Positions 11,801 to 25,785 of a DNA stretch of 64,000 bases are shown in pieces. The DNA is taken from positions 11,049,331 to 11,113,330 of the forward strand of contig CM044967.1 in NCBI GenBank assembly GCA_024516035.1. Reading direction: 5' to 3'. The stretch's first letter is position 1. Every line of letters starts with the position of its first letter. Under the pieces are notes generated by a model. That model saw nothing but the letters and a program-made list of their open reading frames with translations. It did not search any database and was not told the DNA's origin. This stretch comes from Bactericera cockerelli (lineage: Eukaryota > Arthropoda > Insecta > Hemiptera > Triozidae). Both the position numbers and the translations under genes were made by a program.

Positions 11801-14800
11801 CCATTCTCACAATAAGGAAATTGGTGGTTTCGATATCAACCATCTCTTGACGTTCTGGTGACTATTCCCGACCAATTATGGACACATTAGTTCCTCGTGA
11901 TTGGTTCACATTGTATACACGAGGCAATTTTGAAATTTTATACTTTTGTTTATATTCCTATTTTCATAAAAAATACCGAGACACCTAAAATGTTAACGTT
12001 TGATGCCTTGGTGTTTCAAACACCCGCACCCACCGTCTTACCCTACTTGATACCCGAGGTACGGCCTTCTATGTATTTCCCCTTCGTACTTTACACACGT
12101 GGCCTTAATTCTGTTTTTAATAGTCCTGCTCCATACCTGAGACATTGCGAAGTATGTGTTTTTCTAACCTTATGGCCGTGTATATTTCCTAGTCCTACTG
12201 TATGACACTAATATTTAGCATACGTCTTACTCAATAACGCATGCAAAAAATAAATGTTATAACATCGATCTAGTCCTAGGGATTTGAACTTGATCCATAC
12301 TATATGAGATATACCTGCAATACTCTGACGCAAGCTTGTGTCGAAACATTTTTGACCGAAACTAGGTAAAATTTCTATCATTTAGGTATTAAATGAAATA
12401 AATTTTACGGCTGACTTTTTTTATGGTTCCTTTAAACCCATCATTTTGAAATAACCACAAGAAATAACCACAATTTGGTTATATTTATTTGAAACCTACC
12501 TAATAATTGTTCTATCAAACACATTGGCTGAGGTTTAAGTGCGCCCCATACAAATAAAAGACATAAATATTGTCTGAAATAGGTTTGGGTGCTATGAAAC
12601 AATATATGGAAGTGACGGAAGGTAAAAGAAGTGTCGTGAAATACATACACAGAAATTGTTTATTCGTAATAATATAGTTGGGACGTTTTATTGATAATTT
12701 AGATCGTAAGAATAGTCCACTTGGTAGGTTTTGGTAGACTTTTATAGACTGGTATGAAAATGGTTGTGAATGCCTTTAGGAAAACTTCCTAAAGGCAGAG
12801 AAGTATATGGCCTTCGATCCATTCGTGAATATTGAAGATATCAAACACCTCGGCCGAGGTGTGAAGAACGCCTATACAAAGAAAGAGACAGACCGGCAGA
12901 GTGTAAGGTTATGGAAAACATAGTTCCCATGCATTTCATGTTCTTTCAGCCAGCGAAAAGTGCAACATGAATTTCAAAAATTGTGATTTTTATGGACTCT
13001 ACGTTGAAAAATAAGTTGATTTGACTTTTTGTTTGACTTCCTAGGCCAACGGGAACCCTATTTTCGAGATCCCCCATCAATCGTGAAAGACATGAAAGAT
13101 TCATAAAAAATGAGACCCGACTTAGTGTCCTTAACTTGGCATTGAAGATTAAGTGAGTTGTCTATAGTGATCAAGATATAATGAAGATGAGCCCAGACCA
13201 AAAAAAATTCTAAATTATAATCGGGCGGCCCATTTGGGCGGCCTCGGGTTTTGGGAGCCCAAATCGGGAATTGAAGGATAAAACTATTCTTAAGTGGTAT
13301 CAAATGAAAGATCTTGATGAGCAGATACCTAATTTATTGGTTTTATTCCTTCATCCGGTCCACTGGATGGCACCTGGTGGCCTTTTCATTCTCTTTGGCG
13401 AGTAGGTACCTTCGAATCCTTAGCACAGTGGTCAGATCTTGACCAGTATGTATTTTTCGAGATGACCTCGCTCTCTCTTTGCAAAACTTTAATGTTTAAG
13501 TTTCCAAGTATTAATTTAGTTAGATCATTTTCTGTCCTCGTTTTTAGAAGACAACTTTGTCTATTGGTAGCATACTCGACATGAAACCCAGTCAGCGCGG
13601 GTTCGAATCCTGGCGGGGACGAAATCTTTTAGCTCTATTTTTTCAATTTGGGCTTAACGTTGTTCTGTTTTTCCGCTCTTTATATTTGATCTTGATGACG
13701 ACCCTATTACCCTCGCGAGGAAAATTGTAGTAGTTGTAGAATTGGGCAATGACCTGTGGTGCGGCATTACGAAATTGTTTTTTAACAATCATGGTTGAAT
13801 GGAGGTAAAATATGATGAATTAGCTCTCGTAATGTCGATGCTACTCACTAAATGTTGTGACAAAGTAGTGCCCATGGCTAAGTGGGTAGCGTACTAGTCA
13901 GCCTGACTTGGGTTCGATCCCCATCAGGGCAGTTTTTTTTTCTCTGTCCATGTATGTCCAGGGTACACTCATACCTCGTGAGGTCTTGATAAGGGACGTC
14001 ATCGAGTTCTCTCCCGACCAAAATTTTGTTCAGGTAGGTACCACGAGTTCACTCCCGCTCAGGATTTTATCAACACCGAATTCTCTCCCGTCGATTGCAT
14101 TTTTACCTGAGTTTATACCTACATAGTTTAGGCCTAGCATAAATTATATAATAGAAATACCTAATAGGCTTTCTATGTATTTTACCTAACCCTACTATGA
14201 ACCCGAGGCATTGCCTTCTATGTATTATCCCTAAACCTACATATATTCCTGAGGCATGGCCTTCTATGTATTTTACCTAACTCTACTATACACTCAAGGT
14301 TCTATACCTTTTATAAGTTAGACATTTTAAAGATTTCCATATAAAAAGATGATTCTTATATAAAATACGTTCATGCCTCAATACACTAAGGCCATGGTTC
14401 AATACAACGTATCGGTCATGCCTCAATACACTACGTTCATGCCTCAATACACTACGTTCATGCCTCAATACACTACGTTCATGCCTCAATACACTACGGC
14501 ATGCCTCAATACATCGGTCATGCCTCAATACACTACGGGCATGCCTCAATACACTACGTTCATGCCTCTAATACACTACGGTCATGCCTCAATACACTAC
14601 GTTCATGCCTCAATACATTACGGCCATGCCTCAATACACTACGTTCATGCCTCAATACACTACGGCCATGCCTCAATACACTACGTTCATGTCTCAATAC
14701 AGTACGGTCATGCTTCAATACACTACGGTCATGCCTCAATACATTACGGCCATGCCTCAATACACTACGTTCATGCCTCAATACACTACGGCCATGCCTC

Positions 14801-17800
14801 AATACACTACGGTCATCGGTCATGCCTCAATACACTACGTTCATGCCTCAATACACTACGTTCATGCCTCAATACACTACGTTCATGCCTCAATACACTA
14901 CGGCCATGCCTCAATACACTACGTTCATGCCTCAATACACTACGGCCATGCCTCAATACACTACGTTCATGCCTCAATACACTACGGTCCATGCCTCAAT
15001 ACACTACGGTTCATGCCTCAATACACTACGGCCATGCCTCAATACACTACGTTCATGCCTCAATACACTACGGCCATGCCTCAATACACTACGTTCATGT
15101 CTCAATACAGTACGGTCATGCTTCAATACACTACGGTCATGCCTCAATAAACTACGGTCATGCCTCAATACACTACGGCCATGCCTCTATACACTACGGT
15201 CATGCCTCAATACACTACGGCCATGCCTCGTCCCGCAAAGCAGGCGACAGCCCCCTAGTCTGACCATAAGTAAAAACCGTGAATTGGGCGATTTAACGAT
15301 TTAATAACATATAATAAACTGCGATGTGCAATGAGCGCACCCATCAGTTCGAGTCGCGGGAAAGTTATATTTTTAGGGGACACTATTATTTTTGAAAATA
15401 TCATATCACAAGTTATGCCACAGAGGCATTTATACAACGAACGTAAACAGTTGCCCCGTAAGAGCAATATAAGCAAGCGTCAGAAAAGACATGGAATTCA
15501 ATTTTAGAGTCAGGTGTAGTGTAATATTACACGTAATAATCTGGGTAGTTCATAAGTTGAAATCTTCTGTAAGTCGTCAACTATCTCTAAGAAAATTCTA
15601 GTGTCTTTATCAGTAAGTACTGTGTCCCAATCTTTGTTTTGTGTCCAAGATCATAAAATGAACTCTCGTTTAGTTACTTTGGCCTCAGGATTAACTTTTA
15701 AGTTAATATGCTTCAAGCTAATAGAGTCAGTATCTATATGCCAGTGAATACCCAACACATTTTGGACGGGTTGAACACTTTTTATTTTAAGATAAGATTT
15801 ATTTATTGGTGTACATCAAATTTACAATTTGTTTACACAAGTCAAATACATATACAGAAATGGGGCAGGGGAAGGAAAAGACATAATAGAACTTAAGAAG
15901 TAACAAACTAAGTAAATTGTAAGCTGGACCATATCACTCAAACTACAACTCAAAAATTCTTCTAAGGAATAAAAAGCCTCCTTTTTTATTTCGTCAGGAA
16001 GAGAATCGAACTTAGGACTCTTAGGGCGGAATTAATAGACAACATCAATAACTTAAGTCGTTGGTAAGTGTCGATTTTCCCTATCTTACACAGTACGCAA
16101 TCCGTGACTTAGCGCCACAGAGGTATTACAAAAACGTCTATTAATTCCGCCCTTAGGGTGGAATTAATAGACGTTTTTTGTAATACCTCTGTGGCGCTAA
16201 GTCACGGATTGCGTATTGTGTAATATGGGGAAAATTGACGTTTTGACGTTCAGACTTCAGTGATTGATGTTGTCTATTAATTTCGCCCTTACAGTTAGTC
16301 GACCATGCGCGCAGATTTAGCGAAGCATCATGAAAAATATCACAAGATTTAAATTTTTGTAAGGCAATATCGTCATCAGTAACTGCTGGATTATCTTTAA
16401 TGCCTAGCGTCTCTAGATCCCAGAATAATCTCAAATCATGTTCTTGAGTTAAAGGTCTGATTTCTGATAGTTGAGCGGTCTGTCTTTTATCTCTTCAATA
16501 ACAAATGGGATCTTGAGGTCGTTGTGGATTGTTTTTTTACAAGTTTAAACAAGGTACTAACTTGTGATCCACACTGAATGAAAAAATACCTGAATCATAT
16601 TTTTTCAAATGGCCCAAGTGATGGATTTTTTTTGATCCCTTCGCACGTAAAATGACCTTTTCTAATGAGATTTTGGCTCATCTGATGAACTCCGTCGCTT
16701 CGTAAAGATTAATAATAATAGGGAATATCTCAGAGTTGAATTTGTACAGACAAGCTGGGGTAATCTAGTGCGAGTAGTCTCTAGATGCCTCAGTGTCTAG
16801 CTGTCTACTGCTGGTATCATCCCTGGATCAGACTACTCGTCTACAGTTGTAGGTACGAGTAGGAATGTTACGCGGGCCAGGCTACTTGTCTAAAATCAGT
16901 CCGAGAGTCATTTTATTTGGCAATAGGTGAGTTCGGTGCGAAGATTACCCGCACCTTTTTCGCATGTATGAATTCGGTGCCGCCTAAATAAGGTGATGTA
17001 CGAGTTCGGTGCGGTCTTAATGACTTATAAATTGATTTTTTGTTTATAATGTACTAGTTGCTTGTTAACATTCATCCTGCTGTTATTAAGTTAGTAGATT
17101 ATTTTGTAGATAGTTACATTCAGCAAGACTGTCCATTTCCTCATTGAAGGCCATGCCTTGGGTTTATAGTAGGGTTAGATAAAATACAATGAAGGCCATG
17201 CCTTGAGTTTATAGTAGGTTTAGGTAAAATACAATGAAGGCCATGCCTTGGGTTTATAGTAGGGTTAAGTAAAATACAATGACGGCCATGCCTTGGGTTT
17301 ATAGTAGGGTTAGGTAAAATACAATGAAGGCCATGCCTTGGGTTTATAGTAGGGTTAGATAAAATACAATGAAGGCCATGCCTTGGGTTTATAGTAGGGT
17401 TAGGTAAAATACAATGACGGCCATGCCTCGGTTTATTAATTGAAGGCCATGCCTATAAGGAAAAAAATACTATAATTACCTGATCATCATTGCAAGTACC
17501 AGGGCACCGAATTCATACATGACCTTTTTTAGGCGGCACCGAATTCATACATGACCTCTTTTAGGCGGCACCGAACTCATACATTTTTTTATTTTCCGCA
17601 CCGAACTCATACATAGCCTTTTATTTCGATAAAGGTTGATAGGATTAAATCTATAAGTATTAGGTACCAAATGAACGGTTGCGAGACTTGTTTCAAAATA
17701 CATGGCGCAAATAACCGTAGGTTCACTGCGGTTATTTCAACCATTTGGAAAGAGCATTTTTAAATAATGTACCTAATTAAAACAAAGGTAGTATAATAAT

Positions 17801-20800
17801 ATAATATATTATATTATTTTTAGGGTGTAATTCCGACTGTAGTAGGAAAGAATACAATGGTCTATAGCAAGGGTCTGAATTTTTGAGTTGTGATCATGTA
17901 GTTGAATGCAATGTTAAACCCAATTTTTTTACTATTATTATTATTAAAAATAATAATAATAATAAAATAAAATAAATCCAACGGGGTACAAGCTTGCAAT
18001 GCAAGGATTATTGTGTATAATACCAGGACGGTTGCAATACTTTAACAGGATATTGTAAACTTGTATTTGGAGACTGGCATCTCCACGGCCCTAGTCCACC
18101 TGAGCTGATGGTGTAAAACTGTAAAAGCATACTTAAAGCATTAAGTCTGTATTTTAAAGTTTTGCACTAATGGATAAAATCTAAGAAAAAAATAAATGAG
18201 GAAAATCCAAGCATGGGGTGGGATTCGATCCACGAATCACGGATCCCCACGCGCTGGATTTTTTACATTACAGATACGGCGCGCCGTAACCACATCAACT
18301 ACTAATGCTGCATGATTTTTAAAATATACCTTATAAATACCTCATTTGTACATAAATGTACTACAGTAAACTTTGCCTATAACGACGGTCAAGGGACCGG
18401 GAACTTTTCGTCGTTATAGGCGAATGTCGTTTTAACCTAATGTACTTATGTAGTTGCATATTCATTTTATGTGGGGGTAAAATTGTCAATACAAAGGTAC
18501 ATTTTAACAAGGTAATGGTTATACCGTCACAATGTAGCGTGGTACTTCAATCTTTTATGTTCACACCAGATTTTTTTTACCCTACATGTTACTCAAAAAA
18601 TATTTTCGTTTTCGTTAATATTCGAGGCAGATAGATACGTTGGTGGTACCATAATAAAAAAAGGTTTATAAAAAAAATCAAAGATTTTTTGTCACCTACT
18701 TGGCTTATACCAAATCGACAGGACACCAAGACATTAAAATCAAAAGAGAAATTTTCTAGGTACTTCTTAAACAACGATGTAGGATCTTTGAATGACACTT
18801 TTTTCCACGAGTAGTGACCAAGTAATTGTGCAAGATTTCTTTTTATTTCATCAGAAATGAATTCGATGGGTAACGGACTCCTCCCTCTAGCCTTCCTTCT
18901 ATCTATAGGTATTAAGTATTCAATAGTTGGTAACAAACCATAGTGAAAGATAGGAGAATCTGTAGCCACCTTAGTCGAGAGGGTACAGCGCTAGGCTTGC
19001 ACGTACGGTGACCTGGGTTCGAATCCCAGAGTAGTCGGAATTTTTGGACTGTCTCATGAATGTTACGGTTGTTACGGGGTCGACTCATACCTCGTGAGGA
19101 AAAATTAGTTGTTACTTTAATGTGAGCAGCAACCAGTGGCGGAAAGGGCAAAAACATTACGGCAAAAGAAAAATACTTGGATTTATTAAAAGAAACATAC
19201 ACATTTATTTATTCTATGATTTTTATTAAATAAGATAGGAAAAGAGTAATTTTTTGGAGTCGACAACTTTGATTCCAGAAAACTGTTCTTTTTTTGTATT
19301 TCTACCGTAAGGCCTCAGCTGCCTGTCACCGCTTTCGGGCGAGATATCCGTCGAACAAAGCATGATAGAAGAAAGTTAATAATCGGAGTAGCTAATATTT
19401 TACTTCTGATAAATTTCTAATATTAGAAATGGGAAGTCTTCTACTGTGTTCTTTTTTTACATATAATATCATCTTTAAATTTGGAACATATTTTTCGGCT
19501 AACTTTGATCGCCAACCCTAGGCGACCCCGCCGCTTTCAAAGGTGAAAAAGTGTCTGCCTGCCGATACGAACACTTTTGACTCCTATCATAAAACTAACT
19601 TGTTCCTAATCCTAGATACTCAATATTATGTATTCGTATGTTTTGTATTTCTGTATCCATGAGACCTGTGGTATCTATTGATGACTCACACTCGAGAGGT
19701 TTATCAGTTCATGAGTGCCTTTCTCGTTTTCAACAAGAGATTCTATGAATCATTGAACGATGCCAAAACAATGGCTTTTTATAAAAATATAAAATATAAA
19801 AACCGGTGATAGAGCAGTACCCTTTGAATTGCTTCTTATTTTTTTGTCTTCTTATTACTTTCCTTATCCTATAATAAGGAAAGTATTGTATTCGTCGAAA
19901 ATTTGACCTATTTTTTTTCACATTTCTGGACGAATCAGCCTCAGTATATCTAAGAAGATGTTTTCAGCCATTTGTTCCGCGCGTCCGCTTTGACTAACTT
20001 TTATTATTATTTATCCTAGATTGAGGTTGTGACATATTAAATTTATTGATTATGAAGTGTTGATTACGAATTGGGCATTGATTTTTAGCTATCTGTTACC
20101 GTTGAGTCACCAGTGGCTGAACTCGACTTCTTTTTGGGGGACAAGGAAAGTCGTGTGATGTTAACTCCAGAATTTGTTCGAATAGAAATAGATTTTTGCT
20201 TGTTACTTCAGAGAAATTTAGTAATCGGATTCACGAGGAAGTATGGAGTCCATAATTGGCAGAGTAATTTTTGCTTTTTTAGCTAAAGGTAGTGTTTTGA
20301 AAACCTGTAAAATCGAGTGATTGATAAATCTATGTTGTATATACTTTACCTTGACAATTCTTTTAGTTTCTTAAATTACCCATGTAATGAAACATAAATA
20401 ATTATATAAGTAACAAAAAAGATTCCGATATTTAGTCGATTTGGAGCTATTACCTTGTTTCTTGTAATTGAAATAGTGCCAAGTGTAAAACATGTGATTC
20501 CCTACTCAAGACCCTAGGACCTAGGAAAATCTACGAAAGGATTACATACACATCTTTGCACAAAACACAAGAAAAATGATCTCAGACCATCAACATCAAC
20601 GAGTCAATTGGTGGAGAAATCTGCGGCTCATGAACCTCAACAATAGAGAAAAAGAAGATTACGCTTTCACAAGCAGAAGCTCAATTTCAGGTGACACCGT
20701 CAATGATGTTTTGGCGAGAATGACAGCGCTTGATGGTGTAGTAGGTCAAGTCAAACGATCCGACAGAGCTTCTCCGAGCTTCGTGTATAAATAGAACTTC

Positions 20801-23800
20801 TTCTTCTTTCACTTTGTCTTTCCTAATCCTACTTGGGGTCGGCATTGTTCAACCTCATTTTTGAGGTTGGTTGTGGCAAATGTTTTACGGCTAGATGACC
20901 TTCCTAACACCAACGATTCTATTTGATTTTTCGCTGGGAATCGTACCAGCTACCCACATTAAACTTAGCCAGCCTGGGTAGGGCCGGCATTGCCAGGCTC
21001 ACGTGTTTGGGGGAACAGAATTTTCTTTGTGAAAAGTCTGCTCCGACCGGGAATTGAACTCAGAATCTCTGTACTACGGGCAGTAGTCACAACCGTTACG
21101 CCACGGAAGCTGGCGTATATAAATAGAACTTGATCTACACATTTATTGTTATTATTTTTATACTAAATTTGTACATTGTTAATAGAATGTTGAAAGAAGT
21201 AATTCATAAACCATTTTTATTTATTGAAAAACACAAAAAAATGTTGTTTTTTTGTAGTATGTGTAGGATGAGAGAAAATACACGTTCAAATTTTCAGAAA
21301 TGGAACTGATTTATTCATGGATCAAGCTGCCAGTCCATAAGGGAAATACATAAATCGTGGATGAACAAACTACAAGATCTAACAGTTTGCCTTTATCATA
21401 GGTATTTTAAAGCGCTATCAAATCCCGTTATCCCAAGATCGCTAATTTTCAATTCCGATTTTTCGGGATTGAAACAGTCCCAGGATTGTAAACCATAAAT
21501 ACGAATCAAATGTCAATTTTAAAGTTCGAAAATAATTTTTGGCCAACCGTGATTGCCGCCCCTTGCGGTCTCCGCCCAAGACAACTCCTTTTGGATTCCA
21601 GGATTTTTTTTTATCTCCTACCGTAAAGGTAGGATCACACTATATGGCACAGATGCCATATTTTCTATGGCGAGAAAGAAAAACGAATGGCCACATATAC
21701 AATGCCATATAATGTGGCAAAAAAACTCTATGGCATTGTATGTCATAGACAAGCCTGCCAGTCGTCACCATATCATATTGTAGACCATGTGTGTGATGAA
21801 GCACTCACACGAATGCCATAGATCCTGCCATACGTCTATGGCACTTGTCGCCATAGACAAAAATAGTTTTATGGTCATGTAAACAAAGACCGATCACACG
21901 CTATGGCAAGGGAGATTGGCATATTATATGTCGCTCTGCCATATCGTGTGATCCTACCTTAAGGCCGCAACTACCTTGTGACGCTATCGGGCGGAATGCC
22001 CGCCGGACGGAGCAAAAAAAACGAATAGGATACCTTTAAAAAAATTGTAGTATTGAGTCAATTTCAAATTTTAAATATATTTTTGGCCATCCCTACATTC
22101 GCTGGGAATCGTACCAGCTACCCACATTAACCTCACCCAGCCGGAAATGCTACCCTCACATGAACGGAGGGAACAGAATTTTCTGTGTGAAAAATCTGCT
22201 CCAACCGGGGATCGAACTCAGGATCTCTGGACTCGGGCAGTAGTCACAACCGTTACGCCACGGAGGCTGGCGTAACGCTTGTGACTGGCATACAACCACA
22301 CAACTTCTTAATAATTAATTATTAATACATGTACATATTTATATAGACCGACGAGTGAGCAAGAAGATTTGCGTGAAACGACAAGAAGACTTCAAGAAGA
22401 CATATTTGAAAGGAGATGACGAATGAACAAATTATTCGACCAACTGTGATTTCCGCCCCTCGGCGGCTCCTCCGACCCGGGGATAGGGCCGCAACTAGCT
22501 CGCGACGCTTCAGGCGGAAGAACCGCCGAACGGAGCAAGATAGAAAAAGCTAATAGTCGGAAAATCCCTTTGAATTTTTTTGTAGAGTAAAAAATCAAAT
22601 TTAATGTCGATTTTCCCCTGTATCATCACCCTGGACAATGTGTATCCCTATTGTTCACTATGACCTACGAAAACTAGACAAAAATATTGCTTTCCCTCAA
22701 GAAAAATTACACGCTTACTACTCCGTCATAGATAAAATATCTGACTATTATTTATTGTTTACCGATGAATAAAAAAATGCAAATCATGTGTCAGCCGCTT
22801 TTTTTGTAATGAAAACTACAACTTTAGTATGAAACTAAATCCCCTATGTTGAATTAGCAATGCCGACCTTACAGCTAAACTGTATGCAATACACTTTATT
22901 ATAATATGACGTATCTTCATGTTCACAAATAACAATCGAAAAATTTCTAATCTGTTCTGACTCATTGAGTGCCATTCAGTCGTTACAAAATTTTCCCTCC
23001 TCTAACTCCAAAGCACAAGAAATTATAATAAATATAATAATATCTATCCTCCACAATAATACGTAAACATAAATTACAAGCAGTCACCGTGGCAGAGTGA
23101 GTTAGCGCGCTAGGCATTGCATGCATGGTGACCTGGGTTCGATTCCCAGCGGGACAGGAATTTTTCTGCTCTGTACTTGGATTTTCGGGGTCTACTTATA
23201 CATCGTGAGGAAAAATGAGTAGTTACTTGTGTGAGTAACGACCAGTAGCGGCAGTACCAGAGTAAAAAGAAATTAATGTAAGTAATAGAATTCGAAAAGT
23301 ACAGGAGGCTCTTAGTAATGCTGTGCTACCCACAAAAATTGTGAAGAGGCCTTGTGCTTCACCACAAACGAAATCATACATACAACATAAATTCCATCTA
23401 GAATTCTTATGGATCCCCTCACACAGACCAACTCGAAAAAGAAGGGATTGAATAGTACCTATAACATCCCGCTGATTAATAGAATACCGATCCATGATTA
23501 CAAGAATGTTGTGAATGGCACAATGGCATGATGAATGGAAAAATTTAACTGAAAACAAATTGCGAGAAATAAAGCCTGAGAACAATCCTTGGCACCCCCC
23601 TTTCTACATGAAAAGGATCGAGCAGGTCTCTCTCACACGTCTCCGCATTAGACACACTACCGCACCCATTGTTATCTAATAAAAAAGAACCCTCCCCCTT
23701 TCTGCAAAGTTTGTTCATGTAGATTAACAGTAAAACACATCCTAAGAGATAGTATTAAGTACCAAACGTTAAGAGACCCAGATGATTTAATATCTTGCTC

Positions 23801-24556
23801 AATTGAAAATGAAAGTGCCATTATTATTATTATTATTAATATACAACTCTCTATTAGATACAAAAGGACATTATGTACAATTGTACATACAAATAATAAT
23901 TTTAACAGTGAAAAAATGAAGAAAAAAAAAACAATTACAATAAAAATGAAAAAGAATAGAAAATATTTGAAAACATATGTCCTAACTAAACGGTGGGGTT
24001 ATTGCCTATGGCAATCTCTTCAACCCAACCCTTATGCCATCTTAACTTTTCTGAATAAAACTAGATTAATAATGTAATTTTTTTTATAGTGTAGAAATAT
24101 AACATCACTAATGTTGGCACACTTCAATAAATTTCACAATTTTTTTTTCGATTTATGAACATTTTTTTTTTACCAACTGTGATTGCCGCCCTGGGCGTGT
24201 TTAAGGGTGGAAATTATCCGCCAAACGGAGCAAGATAGAAAGAAAACAATAGTCGGAAAATACCTTTAAATTTTTCGTAGAATAAAAATCAAATGTCGAT
24301 ATTAATATATGAACATATTTTTCGACAATCTCATAAAAAAACTGATTACCTATGTTTTTTACTCTATATAAACTTATATCCATCAAGTGACCATGTAATA
24401 TGACAAAAGTAATATGAATAAAAATAAAATTATAACTAGCACTAAATAAAGATACAGGAATCAGTAGAGAATAAAAAGTCAAGAGAAAAGAAAATGTCTA
24501 AACTTAATGCGTAGGTAGGTGTCTCAATAAAACTCTTCACATAACAGGGAGTTTTG

Positions 24557-24590
<34 letters not shown>

Positions 24591-25751
24591 GTGAAAATAA
24601 AATAATAATATTATGATTTTTTATCCACTTCTTCTTCTTCTTACCGAACCAAAACCCATGACCGAACGAACGAGCCGGTCCACTTTGGTCAGGATTTTTC
24701 GGTCCGGTCAAATAAAAAAAAGTGAATTTCAGTGACCAGGTCAGCTTCGGTTCGCTTCGTTCACATAAAAAAAAACCGCTTTTAGTGAAAGGACGCAACG
24801 ACCTGGCGACGCTTCCGGGCGGAATATCCGCCGAACGGAGCAAGATAGAAAAAAACCAATAGTCGGAAAATCCCTTTAAATTTTTGAAGAACAAAAATCA
24901 AATGTCGATATTTATATATGAACATATTTTTCGACCAACTGTCATTGCCGCCCCTGGGCGTCTCCGCCCACCCGGGGGTGTCGTTTTAGGGTGGAAAAGT
25001 GTCAGCTCGCAGAGACAAATTCTTTTGATTCCAAGAATTTTTTTCGTAATTCTTAGTGTAAGGCCGCAACGACCTGGCTACGCTTCCGGGCGGAATATCC
25101 GCCGAACGGAGCAAGATAGAAAAAAACCAATACCTAGTCGGAAATATTATCAACCGAGCGACCCCTAAATTAATACATGTAAATAGACCGACGAGTGAGC
25201 TAGAAGATTAGCGTGAAGTTCTTGGACGACATATTTGAAAAAAGCCCCTTCAAAAATAAATTTAAAGAAAAGAAGATAAAAACAATACTTCCGATTTCTA
25301 ATATTAGAAATTTCTCGGAAGTAAAATAAACAATCATACAAAAATAAATTTTTTCGTATTATCCTCTACTCTACGACACTACCACGAAGTCTCTGTAGCT
25401 GCACACGAAAAACACCCTTAGCTAGAGAGACCACGAAACACCACCGAAAAACAGTGATTTCCACGATGTGAGTAACATTAAAAAAAAAAAAAAAATCTCC
25501 AATTTCCTCAGAAACATACCAGTCCAATGTTTTTTAAAGAACAATAGCATAAAATTATTAAAATATTAAAGTTATTCATTGAAACAATTACACGGACTTG
25601 ATTTTGTCCTTGTACTTGTTCGTGTGTATGTGTATGTCCTTCCTATTGTGTGAAATTCCAGGTGGGTCTCTCTAGCTATATGGCGCACATGCACACACAC
25701 ACACACACACACACACAACACAACACACCACACACATACACACACACACAT

Positions 25752-25785
<34 letters not shown>

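Noticed and set aside
14373..15230. CRISPR-like array
   Set aside because: The repeats are contiguous, without unique spacers, and the genome is eukaryotic.
14286..15304. Proteins of 87 to 296 residues with heptad repeats
   Set aside because: Caused by a stop-free 21-bp tandem unit; equally open in several frames on both strands, so no single frame is favoured.
18589..19202. Two - strand frames of 126 and 96 codons
   Set aside because: No recognisable domain; the second overlaps a SINE B copy and the first has no splice or start support.
23085..23160. tRNA-Ala gene
   Set aside because: Head of SINE family B, repeated at five or more sites with the same body.
24442..24894. 150-codon - strand frame with a Phe run
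   Set aside because: Crosses a poly-A/T tract and family G repeats; not coding.
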